This document shows positions 5,586 through 6,771 of a stretch of DNA of 6,771 bases, piece after piece (position 1 is the first letter of the stretch; each line of letters begins with the position of its first letter). The stretch lies in NCBI GenBank assembly GCA_003248395.1, contig QFNA01000110.1, positions 1 to 6,771 on the forward strand, in the 5' to 3' direction. A program made the translations under genes and the position numbers. The notes below the pieces were generated by a model. It was not told the origin of the DNA. It did no database searches and saw only the letters and a program-made list of their open reading frames with translations. Origin of the DNA: Citromicrobium sp. (lineage in GTDB: Bacteria > Pseudomonadota > Alphaproteobacteria > Sphingomonadales > Sphingomonadaceae).

Positions 5586-6028
5586 GCGATTTTCGCAAGC
5601 TGACCGAGAGCTTCTACGCCAGCCCGCAGATCGCGGCGGAAGATTTGGCAGAGGCCCGGAACCTCGGCATGACTCTGTTGGTGAACAACCGCCCGGACGG
5701 CGAGGAAGATGGCCAGCCGACCGGTGCCGAAATAGAGGCCGCGGCGCGCGTGGCCGGTATGGATTACGTGGCTATCCCGGTCACCTCGGCCGGCTTCAGC
5801 GAAAACCAGCTTGGCGCGCTCGACGAGGCAATTGCGGAGAGCGACGGGCCGGTGCTCGCCTATTGCCGCTCGGGCACGCGCTCGACGCTGCTCTGGTCGC
5901 TGTCGCAGGCGCGCCGCGGAAGCGATCCCGAAACCATCGCGGCCACCGCGCGCGCAGCAGGGTACGACATCAGCCCCATACGCCCCGCGATTGACGCCTT
6001 CGCGGCCCGCGCCCGCAAACCCGACTGA
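5582..6028 (+). CDS. TIGR01244/DUF442 family sulfurtransferase-like protein
   Basis: This 148-residue cytosolic protein is of the DUF442 (Blh N-terminal/phosphatase-like) family, related to rhodaneses and dual-specificity phosphatases. Landmarks are FYASPQI (11-17), the LLVNNRPDGEE segment (32-42), YVAIPV (62-67), and the active-site loop YCRSGTRS (94-101). C95 and R100 are spaced as in the six-residue rhodanese loop (CxxxxR), rather than the CX5R loop of tyrosine phosphatases. This favours persulfide or sulfur transfer, but phosphatase-like activity is not ruled out. The lone domain lacks the beta-lactamase-like partner found in Blh-type fusions. The start ATG overlaps the stop of the TerC gene (ATGA), and GAGGG lies six bases upstream, so coupled translation is expected. 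Shared function with TerC is inferred from position only. Confidence 0.88.
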   Translation: MSDFRKLTESFYASPQIAAEDLAEARNLGMTLLVNNRPDGEEDGQPTGAEIEAAARVAGMDYVAIPVTSAGFSENQLGALDEAIAESDGPVLAYCRSGTRSTLLWSLSQARRGSDPETIAATARAAGYDISPIRPAIDAFAARARKPD

Positions 6029-6067
6029 CGCGGACTTGCTGCACGCCCACTAGCGTGCCAATCCGCG
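6029..6067 (+). other. Nested hairpin filling the gap after the sulfurtransferase gene
   Basis: The outer arms CGCGGA (6029-6034) and TCCGCG (6062-6067) and the inner arms GCACGC (6041-6046) and GCGTGC (6053-6058) are both perfect and nest in one structure. It starts on the base after the stop codon and ends just before the GTG/ATG start of the next gene. No T-run follows, so it is probably not an intrinsic terminator. It may damp translation or stabilise the upstream mRNA. Confidence 0.5.
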
Positions 6068-6070
6068 GTG

Positions 6071-6478
6071 ATGGACCTGCCGCCTGCCCTCATCCAGTTT
6101 CTCGGTTCGCTCGCCGCGATCCTCGTCCTGGCAGGTCTCGCCTGGGGCCTGAAGCTCGGCCCTGCACCCCGGCTGACCGATGACGAGGCGGTGCGCATCG
6201 CAGCCGCAGAGGCGGTCGACGGCTTCCTCCCCGTCGCCATGGCCCGCGATAGCGAAGGCCGCGGCGCAATCATGCGCGATGCCGGTGGCCGCGTGCTGCT
6301 GCTGCGACCGCACGGGTCGCATTTCGCAGGCCGGCTGCTCACGCCATTGGCCAGTGCGCATAGCGAAGGCGACACGCTTGTCGTCGATACGGCGGAGCGG
6401 CGCTATGGCGCCGTGCGCCTCAGGCTCGCAGATCCGGCTGTTTGGGTGCGCGCGGTTGACGCGCTAAAGTCGGCCTGA
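6071..6478 (+). CDS. Unknown small membrane-anchored protein
   Basis: I do not recognise a family for this 135-residue protein. Residues 7-28 (LIQFLGSLAAILVLAGLAWGLK) form one transmembrane helix. The remaining 105 or so residues are soluble. They start with a short acidic helix (LTDDEAVRIAAAEAVDGF) followed by alternating strands rich in G, R and V (RGAIMRDAGGRVLLLRPHGSHFAGRLL, then GDTLVVDTAERRYGAVRLRLAD) and a final helix. There are no cysteines. The ATG at 6071 is chosen; the GTG at 6068 would add one residue. No Shine-Dalgarno is visible, and the start sits directly against the hairpin at 6029-6067. Only two bases separate its stop from the sterol desaturase start, which suggests that they work or are at least translated together, perhaps as a membrane accessory; this is inference. 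Confidence 0.75.
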   Translation: MDLPPALIQFLGSLAAILVLAGLAWGLKLGPAPRLTDDEAVRIAAAEAVDGFLPVAMARDSEGRGAIMRDAGGRVLLLRPHGSHFAGRLLTPLASAHSEGDTLVVDTAERRYGAVRLRLADPAVWVRAVDALKSA

Positions 6479-6480
6479 CC

Positions 6481-6771
6481 ATGCCCGACTTCTCGCCAAC
6501 CGAATATGCCGTGCCCGGTTTCGTGGCGCTCGTGCTGATCGAGATGGTCTGGGCATGGCGCAAGAACCGTCATGCCTACGAGCCGCGCGACACGCTCACC
6601 AGCCTTGCTTTCGGCCTCGGCAGCACGGTCTCCGGCCTGCTTTTCGGCGGCCTGTTCTTCGCGCTCTATCTGGTCCTGTGGGAATACCGGCTATTCGACC
6701 TGGGCTGGGCGTGGTGGGCATGGATCGCCTGCTTCGTGCTCGACGATCTCAAATATTACTGGGTCCACCGG
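6481..6771 (+). CDS. Sterol desaturase/fatty acid hydroxylase family protein (3' end outside window)
   Basis: The first 97 codons are present, with no stop before the window ends. The protein is an integral membrane oxygenase-type protein. Hydrophobic segments lie at about 11-26, 40-68 and 75-88. The last visible residues, FVLDDLKYYWVHR (85-97), match the D-x-x-YYW-x-HR signature that begins the first histidine box (HRxxH) of the family's di-iron centre. The remaining histidine boxes must lie beyond the window. Members hydroxylate or desaturate sterols, carotenoids or lipids; the substrate cannot be told from this part. Sphingomonads carry several such genes. The start ATG at 6481 follows the previous stop by two bases, with only a weak ribosome site. 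Confidence 0.88.
   Translation, partial: MPDFSPTEYAVPGFVALVLIEMVWAWRKNRHAYEPRDTLTSLAFGLGSTVSGLLFGGLFFALYLVLWEYRLFDLGWAWWAWIACFVLDDLKYYWVHR

Overview
The window is GC-rich chromosomal DNA with dense coding. Protein sequences, gene order and promoter style point to an alphaproteobacterium, most likely a sphingomonad of the Erythrobacteraceae type. This rests on general familiarity with these families, not on a database search. The clues are the order argD-argF-hslO, a cold-shock protein with two domains, TerC and TIGR01244-type proteins, and promoter-like sites of the Caulobacter kind (TTGAC-type -35, GCTANAWC-type -10).

Layout. Everything left of about 4.5 kb reads leftward (- strand). From right to left this is: a cold-shock protein with two CSDs and a glycine-rich head (4505-3750); argD (3624-2437); argF (2440-1502), joined to argD by an ATGA overlap; hslO/Hsp33 (1449-541); and a small secreted DUF3617-like protein (438-43). 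Everything right of 4.77 kb reads rightward: a TerC-family membrane protein (4770-5585); a TIGR01244/DUF442 sulfurtransferase-like protein joined to it by an ATGA overlap (5582-6028); a small membrane-anchored unknown (6071-6478); and the first 97 residues of a sterol desaturase/fatty acid hydroxylase family protein that runs off the window (6481-6771). The two halves diverge from a 264-bp intergenic region (4506-4769).

How they work together. argD and argF supply the N-acetylornithine aminotransferase and ornithine carbamoyltransferase steps of arginine synthesis. hslO, a redox-switched chaperone, follows them as a probable operon passenger. The cold-shock protein appears to have its own promoter and a long leader. 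The right-hand cluster looks like membrane and sulfur/metal housekeeping, with tight gene spacing that suggests one transcript.

Most interesting signals. (1) GAAC-N7-GAAC at 4645-4659 has exactly the form of the alphaproteobacterial LexA (SOS) box and directly abuts a good -10 element for the cold-shock gene. (2) That cold-shock protein places an FGGG/DRFGGGG low-complexity head before two CSDs. (3) The argD leader holds a promoter, a terminator-like hairpin and a small arginine-rich uORF that overlaps the argD start. (4) A nested hairpin fills almost all of the gap between the sulfurtransferase and the next gene. I found no RNA genes, insertion sequences, CRISPR arrays or phage genes.
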